64,000 nucleotides of DNA from Pacificispira sp033344895. GTDB taxonomy: Bacteria > Pseudomonadota > Alphaproteobacteria > UBA8366 > Aestuariispiraceae. The translations under genes were made by a program, and so were the position numbers. This document shows, in pieces, positions 18,004 through 26,624 of the stretch. The stretch covers positions 124,001 through 188,000 of the forward strand of contig OZ245920.1 of assembly GCA_965229685.1 (NCBI GenBank). The letters run 5' to 3'. A model generated the notes under the pieces. That model had not been told where the DNA came from and did not search any database. It saw only the letters and a list, made by a program, of their open reading frames with translations. The stretch's first letter is position 1; each line of letters starts with the position of its first letter.

Positions 18004-18735
18004 ATGACATCCCATTTGCAAAGCGGCGATAACGAAGGTGCGACAACCGAAATGATCGCCCTGCGCGATGTGCATCTAACACTTGGGTCCCTGGCAGGCG
18101 ACGTCAATATTCTACATGGCGTCGATCTGTCCGTTGCGCGCGGCGAAACGGTCAGTGTCGTCGGACCGTCCGGCTCCGGCAAGACGTCTATGCTGATGAT
18201 CGTCTCCGGGCTGGAACAGGCGACGTCCGGTCAGGTCATTGTCGGCGGACAGGATTTCTCCACTCTGGACGAAGACGGTCTGGCACGCTTCCGGCGCGAC
18301 AACCTGGGCATCGTCTTTCAGAACTTCCATCTCGTTCCCACCATGACAGCGGTGGAAAACGTGGCCATTCCTTTGGAGCTTGCCGGCCGGCGGGATGCAG
18401 CGGAGCGCGCGGCGGCGGTACTGGACCAGGTCGGTCTGGGGGCCCGTCTCAAACATTATCCCGGACAGCTGTCCGGCGGGGAACAGCAGCGGGTCGCACT
18501 GGCCCGGGCTTTTGCGGCGGAGCCGAAACTGATTCTGGCGGATGAACCGACCGGCAATCTGGACGCCGATACGGGCGCGCAGATTGTCGATCTGATGTTT
18601 TCACTGGCACGCGACCATGCAACGACCCTCATGCTGATTACCCACGATTCGACACTGGCCAGCGCCTGCGACCGGACGGTCGAGATGCGTGACGGCCGCC
18701 TGACCGGCGGTGCGGCACTCAAGGCGGCGGAGTAG
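18004..18735 (+). CDS. ybbA: ABC exporter ATP-binding protein, YbbA-like
   Basis: The ATG at 18004 follows GGAAAGGCGGG; the frame upstream belongs to the divergent promoter region. The 243-residue ATPase has Walker A GPSGSGKTS, a Q-loop (FQNFHLVP), the signature LSGGEQQRVALARA, Walker B LILADEPTGNLD and the switch His in LITHDS. It belongs to the MacB/LolD-like group that works with FtsX-type permeases. The next start follows its stop without a gap (18735/18736), so the two are coupled. With tesA diverging upstream this reproduces the ybbA-ybbP locus, whose substrate is unknown. Confidence 0.92.
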   Translation: MTSHLQSGDNEGATTEMIALRDVHLTLGSLAGDVNILHGVDLSVARGETVSVVGPSGSGKTSMLMIVSGLEQATSGQVIVGGQDFSTLDEDGLARFRRDNLGIVFQNFHLVPTMTAVENVAIPLELAGRRDAAERAAAVLDQVGLGARLKHYPGQLSGGEQQRVALARAFAAEPKLILADEPTGNLDADTGAQIVDLMFSLARDHATTLMLITHDSTLASACDRTVEMRDGRLTGGAALKAAE

Positions 18736-21267
18736 ATGCCGGTGCTGGGAACCGCATTCCGATTTGCCTTGCGGGAACTGCGCGGTGGCTTGAAGGGCTT
18801 TCGGGTTTTTCTGGCCTGTCTGGCGCTCGGCGTCGCGGCGATTGCCGGTGTCGGCTCCCTTGCCTCGGCGATCGAGGCGGGGTTGAAGGCCGATGGCCGG
18901 GTTCTGCTGGGTGGCGACGTCGATATTCGGCTGATGCACCAGGAGGCCAGCCCGGAACAGATCGACTGGTTGCGCGATAACACGGCTGCTCTGTCCCGGA
19001 TCGTGCAGATGCGTGCGATGGCCATCCGTGCCGACGGCGCCGAACGCCGCCTGGTCGAGATGAAGGCGGTGGATGGCGCCTATCCCCTGAACGGCACCCT
19101 GGTGCTGGAAGACGGCCTGACAATGTCCGCGTTGCAGCGGCAGAACGGGGTATGGGGCCTGATTGCAGCCCCGCAACTGGCCGAGAGATTGCGCCTGAAC
19201 GAGGGCGACCGGGTGCGAATCGGGGAAGCGGAATTCGAATATCGCGGCACCTTTCTGGAAGAGCCGGACAAGGGCACGCAGGCATTCAACCTCGGGCCGC
19301 GGATTTTCATTTCCATTGACGCCCTGCCGGAAACCGATCTGGAGCAGCCCGGCAGCCTGATCCGATACCATCATCGGGTCCTGTTGCCCCCGCAGACCGA
19401 TGTCGGCGGCTGGGTCGAAAGCCTGAATGCGCAGTTTCCCGACGCCGGATGGCGTGTCCGGGCCCTGGACGACGCCGCGCCGAACATTCAGCGATTCGTT
19501 GACCGGGTCGGTCTGTTCATGACGCTGGTCGGTCTGACAGCGCTTCTGGTCGGCGGGGTCGGTGTCGGCAATGCCGTACGTGCCTTCCTCAACCAGCGCA
19601 CGGGCACGATCGCGACCCTGAAATGCCTCGGTGCGCCCTCGGCCACGATCTTCGCAACCTATCTGATCCAGGTCGGCGCATTGGCGCTGGTCGGGATTGT
19701 TCTGGGCCTGTTGCTCGGCGGGGTCGGACCGTCATTGGTGGTCCCGATGCTGGCGGACAAGCTGCCGGTGGAAGCCCGGGTCGGGCTGTATCCGATGCCG
19801 TTGCTGCTCGCTGCCGGGTTCGGCCTGCTGACGACACTGGTCTTTGCATTATGGCCGCTGGCGCGGGCAAGCTCCGTTCCGGCCGCGACCTTGTTCCGGG
19901 ATCTTCTGAACCCCGTCACGGCACGCCCAGGGCCGAAAATGGCACTCTTTCTTGCGGCCGCGGCGGCAGGGCTGGTCGGTCTGGCGGTATTGTCCGCGGA
20001 TCAGCCGGTCGTGGCGCTGGCCTTCACCGGCGGGGCAGTCGCAACGTTGCTGGCTTTCCGGGCCGCCGCCTGGGCAGCGATGGCGTTGGCGCGTCGACTG
20101 CCGCGACCGCGGGACACGCGCATCGCCCTGGCCATGGCCAATCTGCACCGGCCGGGCGCTCCCACCGGCGGGATCGTCGTGTCGCTGGGGCTTGGCCTGA
20201 CCGTGCTGATTGCGGTGGCCATGATCGAAGGCAATCTGTCACGCCAGGTGTCAGAGACCTTCCGTGGCGAAGCGCCGGGCTACTTCTTCATCGACATTCA
20301 GCCGGACCAGATTGACGGGTTCCGCGAGACGCTGGACGGATTCGACGGGTTGGATCGCTACGATACGGTGCCGATGCTGCGCGGTCGCATCGTCGCGCTG
20401 GACGGCGTTCCGGTCGAGGAGATCGAACCGCATCCCGAAGTCGCCTGGATGCTGCGTGGCGACCGGGGCATCACCTGGTCCCGAACGCCGCCGGAACGCG
20501 GCAGCGAGATCGTCGAAGGCGCCTGGTGGCCGGAAGACTATGCCGATACGTCGCGCACGCTGGTCAGTTTCGATGCGGAGGCCGCGCAGTATTTCGGGCT
20601 CGGCATCGGCGACACGCTGACGGTCAATGTGCTGGGCCGGGAAATCCAGGCGGAGATCGCCAACCTTCGGACGATCGACTGGACGTCGCTTGGCATCAAT
20701 TTCGTGATGGTCTTTTCCCCCGGCCTGCTGGAAAGCGCGCCGCAGATGTATCTGGCCACCGCCTATCTGGAGCCGGACCGGGAAGTGGCGCTGGAGCGGG
20801 CGGTCACGGACCTCTATCCCAATGTCTCGGCCATCCGCGTGAAGGAAGTGCTGGAAGGGGTCGACAAGATCCTTCAGGACCTCGGTACGGCTGTTACGGC
20901 CATCGCGGCCATTGCCATCATTGCCGGCGTCCTGGTCCTGGCCGGCGCGGTCGCGGCCGGGCACAGCCGGCGCATTTATGAATCCGTGGTTCTGAAGGTT
21001 CTGGGCGCAACACGACGGGATGTACTGATCGCCTATCTGCTGGAGTTCGGACTGTTGGGTCTGCTGACGGCGCTGATTGCCGGTCTTGTCGGCGGCCTCG
21101 CCGCCTATGTCGTGATCGAAGAGGTGATGCAGGCGGATTGGATTTTCGTCCCGGAAGCGGCGGCCCTGACCGTCATCGTCGCCCTTGGCACCACGATCTC
21201 TCTCGGCTTTGCCGGAACCTGGGCCGCATTGGGAAGGAAGGCGGCCCCGCTGTTGAGGAACGAGTAG
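18736..21267 (+). CDS. ybbP: FtsX-domain ABC permease, YbbP-like
   Basis: The 843-residue permease begins directly after the ATPase stop. It has an N-terminal membrane segment (FRVFLACLALGVAAIAGVG), a large periplasmic MacB-like domain and then two FtsX cores. The first lies around residues 255-370 (GLFMTLVGLTALLVGGVGVG) and the second at the C-terminus (AITAIAAIAIIAGVLVLAGAV-like stretch around residue 720, ending VALGTTISLGFAGTWAALG). This doubled FtsX design of about 800 residues is that of YbbP. Together with YbbA it should form a type VII-fold exporter, perhaps for a lipid or lipoprotein, acting with the periplasmic esterase. The substrate is inference. Confidence 0.9.
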   Translation: MPVLGTAFRFALRELRGGLKGFRVFLACLALGVAAIAGVGSLASAIEAGLKADGRVLLGGDVDIRLMHQEASPEQIDWLRDNTAALSRIVQMRAMAIRADGAERRLVEMKAVDGAYPLNGTLVLEDGLTMSALQRQNGVWGLIAAPQLAERLRLNEGDRVRIGEAEFEYRGTFLEEPDKGTQAFNLGPRIFISIDALPETDLEQPGSLIRYHHRVLLPPQTDVGGWVESLNAQFPDAGWRVRALDDAAPNIQRFVDRVGLFMTLVGLTALLVGGVGVGNAVRAFLNQRTGTIATLKCLGAPSATIFATYLIQVGALALVGIVLGLLLGGVGPSLVVPMLADKLPVEARVGLYPMPLLLAAGFGLLTTLVFALWPLARASSVPAATLFRDLLNPVTARPGPKMALFLAAAAAGLVGLAVLSADQPVVALAFTGGAVATLLAFRAAAWAAMALARRLPRPRDTRIALAMANLHRPGAPTGGIVVSLGLGLTVLIAVAMIEGNLSRQVSETFRGEAPGYFFIDIQPDQIDGFRETLDGFDGLDRYDTVPMLRGRIVALDGVPVEEIEPHPEVAWMLRGDRGITWSRTPPERGSEIVEGAWWPEDYADTSRTLVSFDAEAAQYFGLGIGDTLTVNVLGREIQAEIANLRTIDWTSLGINFVMVFSPGLLESAPQMYLATAYLEPDREVALERAVTDLYPNVSAIRVKEVLEGVDKILQDLGTAVTAIAAIAIIAGVLVLAGAVAAGHSRRIYESVVLKVLGATRRDVLIAYLLEFGLLGLLTALIAGLVGGLAAYVVIEEVMQADWIFVPEAAALTVIVALGTTISLGFAGTWAALGRKAAPLLRNE

Positions 21268-21310
21268 GGCGGCGCTCTGTCGATTTCGTACTGCCATTGT
21301 GCGGCGCCAG

Positions 21311-21339
21311 TTGAATTTCAATGCGTTTCTGCCCATATT
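21311..21339 (+). promoter_or_regulatory. Candidate sigma-70 promoter for the BI-1 gene
   Basis: TTGAAT (21311-21316) and CATATT (21334-21339) are 17 bases apart, 82 bases before the BI-1 start. Each hexamer matches four of six consensus positions. The spacing is ideal, but this remains a consensus guess. Confidence 0.35.
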
Positions 21340-21421
21340 AGCGTCGGAAAATCAGTCTCCTGCGGCCCATAGTGGTGGTCGCAGGGCTAACTCAACGAGG
21401 GTAGAAAAGGGGCAACGAGCA

Positions 21422-22159
21422 ATGGCTCTCAATCCGAACCGTTACGCGACCCGCGCCGGTACTGTTGATCGCGAAGAAATCGACGCCGGTCTGCGGTCCT
21501 ACATGCTGCGCGTGTACAACTACATGGCGCTGGGTGTCGCTTTCACCGGGCTTGTCGTCCTGTTCATGGCGAGCAACCCGGAAATCATGGTGCAGATCGC
21601 GGTCGGCCCGGTGAAATGGGTGCTGTTCGCGGCAGTCCTGGGCATGGGCTTCTTCTCTTCGAAGATCGTGACCATGAAGTCGACGGTCGCGGCACATGCC
21701 TTCTACTGGGTCTACTGCGCACTCTGGGGCGTGATGATCTCGCCGATGGTCGCCTACTTCCTGCAGACGACCGAGGGCACGATGGACGTGGCGCGCGCCT
21801 TCTTCATCACCTCCGGCATGTTTGCCGGGGCCAGCCTGTTCGGCTACACGACGAAGAAGGACCTGAGCGGCGTCGGACGCTTCCTGATGATGGCGGCGAT
21901 CGGTCTGCTGATCGCGATGATCGTCAACATCTTCATCGCGTCCTCCATGTTCTCGCTGATCCTTTCGGCGGGCGTCGTGCTGGTCTTCGCCGGCCTGACC
22001 GCCTACGAAACGCAGCAGATCAAGAACTGGTACATGGACACGCTGGGTGACACGCAGGTTGGCCGTCTGGCCCTGTTCGGCGCGCTGCTGCTGTACGGAA
22101 GCTTCGTGACGATGTTCATCCACATCTTGAACCTTCTGTCGATCCTGCGCGGCGAATAA
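21422..22159 (+). CDS. Bax inhibitor-1/YccA family membrane protein
   Basis: The ATG at 21422 starts a 245-residue protein with a short charged N-terminus and seven hydrophobic segments. It matches the BI-1/YccA family: the sequence GLTAYETQQIKNWY near the C-terminus contains the conserved motif with the acidic pair that controls calcium or proton leak in the archetype. The C-terminus is GSFVTMFIHILNLLSILRG. YccA interacts with the FtsH protease in Escherichia coli; the role here is inferred from family. It is monocistronic, with a promoter candidate upstream and a strong terminator just downstream. Confidence 0.93.
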   Translation: MALNPNRYATRAGTVDREEIDAGLRSYMLRVYNYMALGVAFTGLVVLFMASNPEIMVQIAVGPVKWVLFAAVLGMGFFSSKIVTMKSTVAAHAFYWVYCALWGVMISPMVAYFLQTTEGTMDVARAFFITSGMFAGASLFGYTTKKDLSGVGRFLMMAAIGLLIAMIVNIFIASSMFSLILSAGVVLVFAGLTAYETQQIKNWYMDTLGDTQVGRLALFGALLLYGSFVTMFIHILNLLSILRGE

Positions 22160-22187
22160 GCCGACCGGACGTACCGGAACAAAAAAG

Positions 22188-22217
22188 CCGCCCGGCAGGA
22201 AACTGCCGGGCGGTTTT
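22188..22217. terminator. Bidirectional intrinsic terminator
   Basis: An 11-base perfect stem (CCGCCCGGCAG / CTGCCGGGCGG) with a GAAA tetraloop is followed by TTTTCGTTT on the plus strand and preceded by AAAAAA, which gives a T-tract on the minus strand. It lies between the convergent BI-1 and cupin genes and can end both. Confidence 0.92.
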
Positions 22218-22238
22218 CGTTTGCATGCGGGCCCAGGG

Positions 22239-22649
22239 TCAGAGCCGAGGGTCGTCGCAGTGCTGGGTCCCGGCACCCGGCGTCACGAACAGGGCCCGCG
22301 TCGGCACCGACGTACGGGCCGTATGCCAGACATTGCGCGGGACGACCACGAACTGGCCGGGCGTATCCAGGCGGGTAACCGTCTCTCCGTCGCCGGTGTG
22401 ACAGACGAATTCCACCTGGCCCTCCAGCAGATAGATGAATTCATCCCCGGCCGGATGCCGTTCCCAGGTGCCCCAATCGCTTGAGAAGGCGTGTTCGGAG
22501 ATCAGGGCATGCCCTGCAAATCCGCCATATTCGACGTCCAGATTCTGATAGAAGTCGGGGGCGTCGGTCGCTTTCAGGTCGACTTGCTGTTCCGGGGTCA
22601 GGATCGCAGCGACATCCCGCAATCTGGGGGCAGGAGCCTCATCCGTCAT
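22239..22649 (-). CDS. Cupin domain protein
   Basis: The ATG at 22649 overlaps the stop of the upstream dehydrogenase as ATGA, so the pair is translationally coupled. The 136-residue product is a single-domain cupin. It has HPAGDEFIYLLEGQVEF (cupin motif 1 with metal-binding residues) and a second motif PGQFVVVPRNVWHTA with its conserved His. Such proteins may be isomerases, dioxygenases or metal-binding regulators; nothing here decides between them. It shares a transcript with the short-chain dehydrogenase, so it probably acts on the same metabolite. The bidirectional terminator lies 22 bases past its stop. Confidence 0.85.
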   Translation of the reverse strand: MTDEAPAPRLRDVAAILTPEQQVDLKATDAPDFYQNLDVEYGGFAGHALISEHAFSSDWGTWERHPAGDEFIYLLEGQVEFVCHTGDGETVTRLDTPGQFVVVPRNVWHTARTSVPTRALFVTPGAGTQHCDDPRL

Positions 22650-23392
22650 ATGCAGCGCCCCCCGTCCACCTCCATGCAGACGCCGGTGACCAGGGAGGCG
22701 TCGTCGGAACACAGATAGACGGCGGCTCCGGCAATGTCGTTCGCGGTGGACAGCCGTCCCATCGGAATGGATGCCTTGAACATCGCCCGTTTCTCCGGCG
22801 TGTCTTCCCCCATGAAGCGTTTGAGCAGCGGCGTCTCACCGGCCACTGGATTGATCGCGTTGACGCGAATCTGTTCCCCGGCGAGTTCAATCGCCATGGA
22901 TCGGGTGACGCCGATCGCCGCCGATTTCGAACTGTTGTACCAGACGAGGCCGGGTCGTGGACGGATGCCGGCGGTGGAGGCAATGTTCAGGAACTGGCCG
23001 CCGCCCTGGGCACGGAACACGGGCAGCGCCGCATGGGCGGACAGGAACAGGGACTTCACGTTGATCGCATAGACCTTGTCGAACTCCGCCTCGTCGACCT
23101 CAAGCATCGGCTGGTTCAAATGGGTATAGCCGGCATTGTTCACGACAATATCCAGGCGTCCGAAACGATCCTTTGCGGTTTCGACCAATGCCTGCCAGTC
23201 CGAGGCGCTGGTGACGTCGGCATGGGCATAGACCGCGTCCCCGCCGATGTCCTGTGCCACCCGATTGCCGTTTTCGTCGTTGATGTCGGCCAGAATGACC
23301 TTGGCGCCTTCCGCGGCGAAACGCCGGGCGATCCCTTCACCGAAGCCCGAGGCCGCACCGGTCACGATCGCAATTTTGTCCTTAAGCCGCAT
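22646..23392 (-). CDS. Short-chain dehydrogenase/reductase
   Basis: The 248-residue product is a classical SDR. It has the Rossmann motif TGAASGFGEGIA near residue 11, DIND after strand 2, NNAG near residue 87 and the catalytic Ser in NIASTAGIRP. YNSSK holds the Tyr-x-x-x-Lys pair at about residues 152-156, and PVAGETPLL forms the cofactor-side loop. It resembles 3-oxoacyl-ACP reductase and glucose 1-dehydrogenase-type SDRs. The acidic residue after strand 2 (ADIND) suggests NAD rather than NADP. It is the first gene of a two-gene operon with the cupin protein. Substrate unknown. Confidence 0.9.
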   Translation of the reverse strand: MRLKDKIAIVTGAASGFGEGIARRFAAEGAKVILADINDENGNRVAQDIGGDAVYAHADVTSASDWQALVETAKDRFGRLDIVVNNAGYTHLNQPMLEVDEAEFDKVYAINVKSLFLSAHAALPVFRAQGGGQFLNIASTAGIRPRPGLVWYNSSKSAAIGVTRSMAIELAGEQIRVNAINPVAGETPLLKRFMGEDTPEKRAMFKASIPMGRLSTANDIAGAAVYLCSDDASLVTGVCMEVDGGRCI

Positions 23393-23439
23393 GGGGGCCG
23401 ATCCTCCTGTTCACAAAGTTTTTAGGGTCGCAGTCTGTT

Positions 23440-23454
23440 TTTGCATTTTGCAAA
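23440..23454. promoter_or_regulatory. Perfect 15-base palindrome upstream of the sigma-54 regulator
   Basis: TTTGCA-TTT-TGCAAA is a perfect inverted repeat in the 142-base gap between the divergent SDR operon and the response-regulator gene. A -10-like CATAAT lies at 23469-23474, so the palindrome would sit at about the -35 position. That is a typical repressor site for one or both transcripts. Confidence 0.45.
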
Positions 23455-23534
23455 TCTGCGTGTTGGTTCATAATTGTGTCCGGGACGGGGCTGTGCGGCA
23501 AGGTGGGACGCCGCGATAGCGAACGGGTGACGTG

Positions 23535-24926
23535 ATGCTACTTGGCCGGCAGATTCTGCTGATCGAGGATAACGCAAAGCTGGCGGAGCTGTATCAGGCG
23601 CAGCTCACCTCGCAGAGTGCGGTGGTTCATCATTGCACGCGGGGCGGTGACGGTCTTGAGGCAGCGCAGACGCTGAAACCGGCGGTCATTCTTCTGGATG
23701 TTCAACTTCCCGACATCGATGGCTTCGACGTCCTGAAACAGCTGAAGGAAATCGGTGTGGCGGCGCCCGTCGTGGTGATCACTGCCCACGGGTCGGTCAA
23801 CCGCGCGGTCGAGGCAATGCGCCTGGGCGCCTATGACTTCCTGGTGAAGCCGTTCGACGCGCAGCGCCTGATCGTCACCGTGGCAAATGCGGCGGAGCGC
23901 CATGATCTGGCCGGCATTGTCGATGCCGTGACCCGCCCGATATCCGGTGGATTTCATCGCTTCATCGGTGGATCCGCGGCAATGCAGGCGGTCTATCGGA
24001 CCATTGCGGCGGCTGCCGCCTCCCGGGCCAGTGTCTTCGTGACCGGTGAATCGGGTACCGGCAAGGAACTTTGCGCCCATGCGATCCACACCGAAAGCCC
24101 CCGACGCAACGGCTCATTTGTCGCGCTGAACTGTGGCGCCATCCCCCGGGAACTGATGGAGTCCGAAATTTTCGGTCATCGCAAAGGGGCCTTTACCGGC
24201 GCGACATCGGATCGGAAGGGGGCGGCCGAGCAGGCGGATGGCGGCACCCTGTTCCTGGACGAGATCGGCGAGATGGACATGGACCTGCAGACAAAGCTGC
24301 TGCGGTTCATCCAGACCGGACGTTACACCCGCATCGGCGAGAATACCGAGCGGGAGGTCGATGTCCGATTCGTCTGTGCGACCAATCGTGAGCCGGCGGA
24401 GGCGATCCGCGACGGCAATCTGCGGGAGGACCTCTACTACCGCCTGAACGTCATTCCGATCCGGATGCCGGCCCTGAGGGACCGGCCGGACGACATCGAA
24501 CCGATTGCTACCAGCATGGTGAAGCGTTTCGCGGAGGAAGAAGGAAAGCGGTTCTGCCGGATCGACAGTGACGCATTGGACCGACTGCAGCGGCACGCCT
24601 GGCCCGGCAATGTCCGCGAGTTGGAAAACACCATGCGCAACATCGTGGTTCTCAACGACGGCGAGGCCGTGACCGAAGAGATGGTCGAACGGGCCCTTAC
24701 TTCCGGCGGCCGGCCGACGAATTCCGGCGGCGCAACAGTTTCCGCCCCCACCGTCGCGGAAATTCGCCCCCTGGCGGTGGTGGAACGCGAAACCATCGAG
24801 GCGGCGGTCGCCCTGTGCGGCGGCAATGTACCGAAGGCCGCCGGCGCACTGGGCGTTGCGCCGTCAACGCTGTACCGGAAAATGCAGTCCTGGCGGGACG
24901 GGGAGACCGGCCGGGCCGTAGTCTAG
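23535..24926 (+). CDS. Sigma-54-dependent response regulator, NtrC family
   Basis: The ATG at 23535 is used; a GTG directly before it is an alternative. The 463-residue protein has three domains. The first is a receiver domain (ILLIEDN acidic pocket, phospho-acceptor Asp in ILLDVQLP near residue 57, Lys in LVKPFD). The second is an AAA+ sigma-54 activation domain with Walker A GESGTGKE, the GAFTGA sigma-54 contact loop and Walker B GTLFLDEIGEM. The third is a Fis-type helix-turn-helix (NVPKAAGALGVAPSTLYRKM). It resembles LuxO-like regulators. No sensor kinase is adjacent, so it is an orphan or is fed by a phosphorelay elsewhere. Confidence 0.94.
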   Translation: MLLGRQILLIEDNAKLAELYQAQLTSQSAVVHHCTRGGDGLEAAQTLKPAVILLDVQLPDIDGFDVLKQLKEIGVAAPVVVITAHGSVNRAVEAMRLGAYDFLVKPFDAQRLIVTVANAAERHDLAGIVDAVTRPISGGFHRFIGGSAAMQAVYRTIAAAAASRASVFVTGESGTGKELCAHAIHTESPRRNGSFVALNCGAIPRELMESEIFGHRKGAFTGATSDRKGAAEQADGGTLFLDEIGEMDMDLQTKLLRFIQTGRYTRIGENTEREVDVRFVCATNREPAEAIRDGNLREDLYYRLNVIPIRMPALRDRPDDIEPIATSMVKRFAEEEGKRFCRIDSDALDRLQRHAWPGNVRELENTMRNIVVLNDGEAVTEEMVERALTSGGRPTNSGGATVSAPTVAEIRPLAVVERETIEAAVALCGGNVPKAAGALGVAPSTLYRKMQSWRDGETGRAVV

Positions 24927-24936
24927 ATCCGACCGG

Positions 24937-25650
24937 TCAGGCGGCATGCGCCATGACCCGGGACAGGGCGCTGTTCCGGCGCTGCAGAAATCGAGTCAGC
25001 AGGGCCGGGTAATCCGGCGTAACCGCAGAGATGACCGATGGCCGCGCAGCCAGGGCCGACCGCCAGGACTTCAAGCGGGCCAAGTCTGTCGGCATGGCTG
25101 AAACAGAGTAGTGATCCAGGACATCGAAATACCGGAATATCGGCCCGTATACGGCGTCGACGAGGGAGAAGCGCGTGCCCTCAAACCAGGGCCCATCCGT
25201 CTGAGGAATGTCTGTCCGGGGGGCGCCCCCCAGTTCCTCTTCCAGACGGATCAGCATCCCATCCAGTTTCTCCTTTTCCGTCCTCAGGGCGGCGGGGTCG
25301 GGCGCGTTATACAGGGCGCCGATCCGGTTCAGGACCTGGGAACCGAACTCAATCCAGGATCGATGGCGTGCCCGCGCCAAAGGGTCCGACGGATGCAACG
25401 GAGACGGTTCGGTTTCTTCGATGTATTCCAGAATGACCGCGGATTCGAAGATCGGGGTCTCGACGCCGTCTCGCGTCACTTTCAGGACCGGAACCTTCCC
25501 CAGGGGAGACAGGGTTCTGAACCAATCGGGCTTGTCCGCGAGATCGACATAGACCCGGTCGAACGGCACCGACTTTTCCGTCAGGGCGATGGCGGCACGC
25601 TGCACATAGGGGCACAGCGTGTGGCTGATCAGCGTCAGGGTCCGGGTCAT
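24937..25650 (-). CDS. Glutathione S-transferase family protein
   Basis: The ATG at 25650 overlaps the DoxX stop as ATGA. The 237-residue product has a thioredoxin-like N-terminal domain (SHTLCPYVQRAAIAL with a possible catalytic Cys; PLGKVPVLKV with the cis-Pro; FESAVILEYIEE with the glutathione gamma-glutamyl contact). An alpha-helical C-terminal domain follows. The CPYxQR motif is typical of omega-like or glutathionyl-hydroquinone-related GSTs. It is the second gene of the DoxX-GST operon, which diverges from a MarR regulator, so an electrophile or oxidant response is likely. Confidence 0.9.
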   Translation of the reverse strand: MTRTLTLISHTLCPYVQRAAIALTEKSVPFDRVYVDLADKPDWFRTLSPLGKVPVLKVTRDGVETPIFESAVILEYIEETEPSPLHPSDPLARARHRSWIEFGSQVLNRIGALYNAPDPAALRTEKEKLDGMLIRLEEELGGAPRTDIPQTDGPWFEGTRFSLVDAVYGPIFRYFDVLDHYSVSAMPTDLARLKSWRSALAARPSVISAVTPDYPALLTRFLQRRNSALSRVMAHAA

Positions 25651-26081
25651 TGCGCTACCTCCCTGGCGATACCAGGCAAGGGGTAGGACCGGACCAGAAC
25701 AAACCGGTCGTCGCCGATCAGGAATTGTGCAAGGGCCGCTGCGCTGAGGTAGGCCGGATACTCCCAGCCGCCATTGGCTACGGTGAACAGCCAGCCATTG
25801 CCGGCATGTACCCATACCGCCCCCAGAAGAATGGGTAGCAGCGCAAGTGCCGCCCAGCGGGCGTGAATGCCCAGGATCAGCATGATCCCCCCGACAATTT
25901 CTGCACCGGCAACGATATAGGCGAACCCGCCGGGCAGGCCGAGGGATTCGAAGAACCGGGCGGTGCCGGGCAGGCCGTAGATCATGACCTTGAGGATGGC
26001 GGAATGGGCCAGAAAGACGATGCCCAGCGCGATCCGCAGCAGGGCGGCACCGGCATCGTGAAGGGGTAGGGGACTAGGCAT
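25647..26081 (-). CDS. DoxX family membrane protein
   Basis: The 144-residue protein has four hydrophobic segments and the DoxX-family pattern: LRIALGIVFLAHSAILKV at the first helix, then GGFAYIVAGAEIVGGIMLIL and HARWAALALLPILLGAVW. A segment typical of the family (HAGNGWLF) follows. DoxX-like proteins are small inner-membrane proteins linked to redox and thiol stress. It heads the operon with the GST gene. Its start lies 19 bases from a palindromic operator at 26101-26112, so it is probably repressed by the divergent MarR protein. Confidence 0.9.
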   Translation of the reverse strand: MPSPLPLHDAGAALLRIALGIVFLAHSAILKVMIYGLPGTARFFESLGLPGGFAYIVAGAEIVGGIMLILGIHARWAALALLPILLGAVWVHAGNGWLFTVANGGWEYPAYLSAAALAQFLIGDDRFVLVRSYPLPGIAREVAQ

Positions 26082-26100
26082 CGGTCAATCTCCATTGTGA

Positions 26101-26112
26101 ATGCAATTGCAT
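26101..26112. promoter_or_regulatory. Candidate MarR operator, DoxX side
   Basis: ATGCA-AT-TGCAT is a perfect 12-base palindrome with 19 bases between it and the DoxX start. A second site with the same half-sites lies at 26147-26158. Confidence 0.65.
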
Positions 26113-26146
26113 CTATATGGGCGAAGTGAGTGGGGAGTCAAGCTTG

Positions 26147-26158
26147 ATGCATCTGCAT
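26147..26158. promoter_or_regulatory. Candidate MarR operator, marR side
   Basis: ATGCA-TC-TGCAT repeats the half-sites of the site at 26101-26112 with a changed two-base centre, and has 19 bases between it and the MarR start. The two sites are 46 bases apart centre to centre and symmetric to the two genes, as expected for joint autoregulation. Confidence 0.65.
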
Positions 26159-26177
26159 TCATCTGTCAGGCTATGGC

Positions 26178-26624
26178 ATGATTGAAAACGCAGATATGCC
26201 ATCGGACGAAACCGTACATGCCTGGGCAAGGCTGGTGCGGGTTTCCCAGGACCTGATCGGACGTGTGGAGGCCGATCTCAAGGCCGCCGGTCATCCGCCT
26301 CTGGCCTGGTATGACGTTCTTCTGGAACTGAAGCGTGCCGAACCGGAAAGATTGCGGCCCTATCAGCTTCAGGACCGCATGCTGCTGGCCCAGTACAACA
26401 TGTCCCGTCTTCTGGACCGGATGGCGAGGGAACGTTTGATCCTGCGGGAACCCTGCGTGGAGGACGGACGCGGCCACATCCTGACCCTGACCGATGAAGG
26501 ACGCGCCGTGCAACGCCGCATGTGGCCGGTCTACGCCGCAGCGATTTCGCGGCATTTCGGGGCCAGGCTTTCCGCCGGAGAGGCGACAACGCTGGCCGGT
26601 ATTCTCGCAAAGCTGAAGGGTTAG
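26178..26624 (+). CDS. MarR family transcriptional regulator
   Basis: The 148-residue protein has the MarR winged-helix layout. A dimerising N-terminal helix is followed by the HTH (YQLQDRMLLAQYNMSRLLDRM, in two pieces around residues 62-82). The wing is EPCVEDGRGHILTLTDEGR, with the conserved Asp-x-Arg-x-x-x-Leu-Thr-x-x-Gly pattern. It diverges from DoxX-GST, with two matching palindromes between, so it probably represses itself and that operon until an electrophile or phenolic ligand releases it. Its last four bases overlap the convergent rsmB 3' end. Confidence 0.93.
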   Translation: MIENADMPSDETVHAWARLVRVSQDLIGRVEADLKAAGHPPLAWYDVLLELKRAEPERLRPYQLQDRMLLAQYNMSRLLDRMARERLILREPCVEDGRGHILTLTDEGRAVQRRMWPVYAAAISRHFGARLSAGEATTLAGILAKLKG

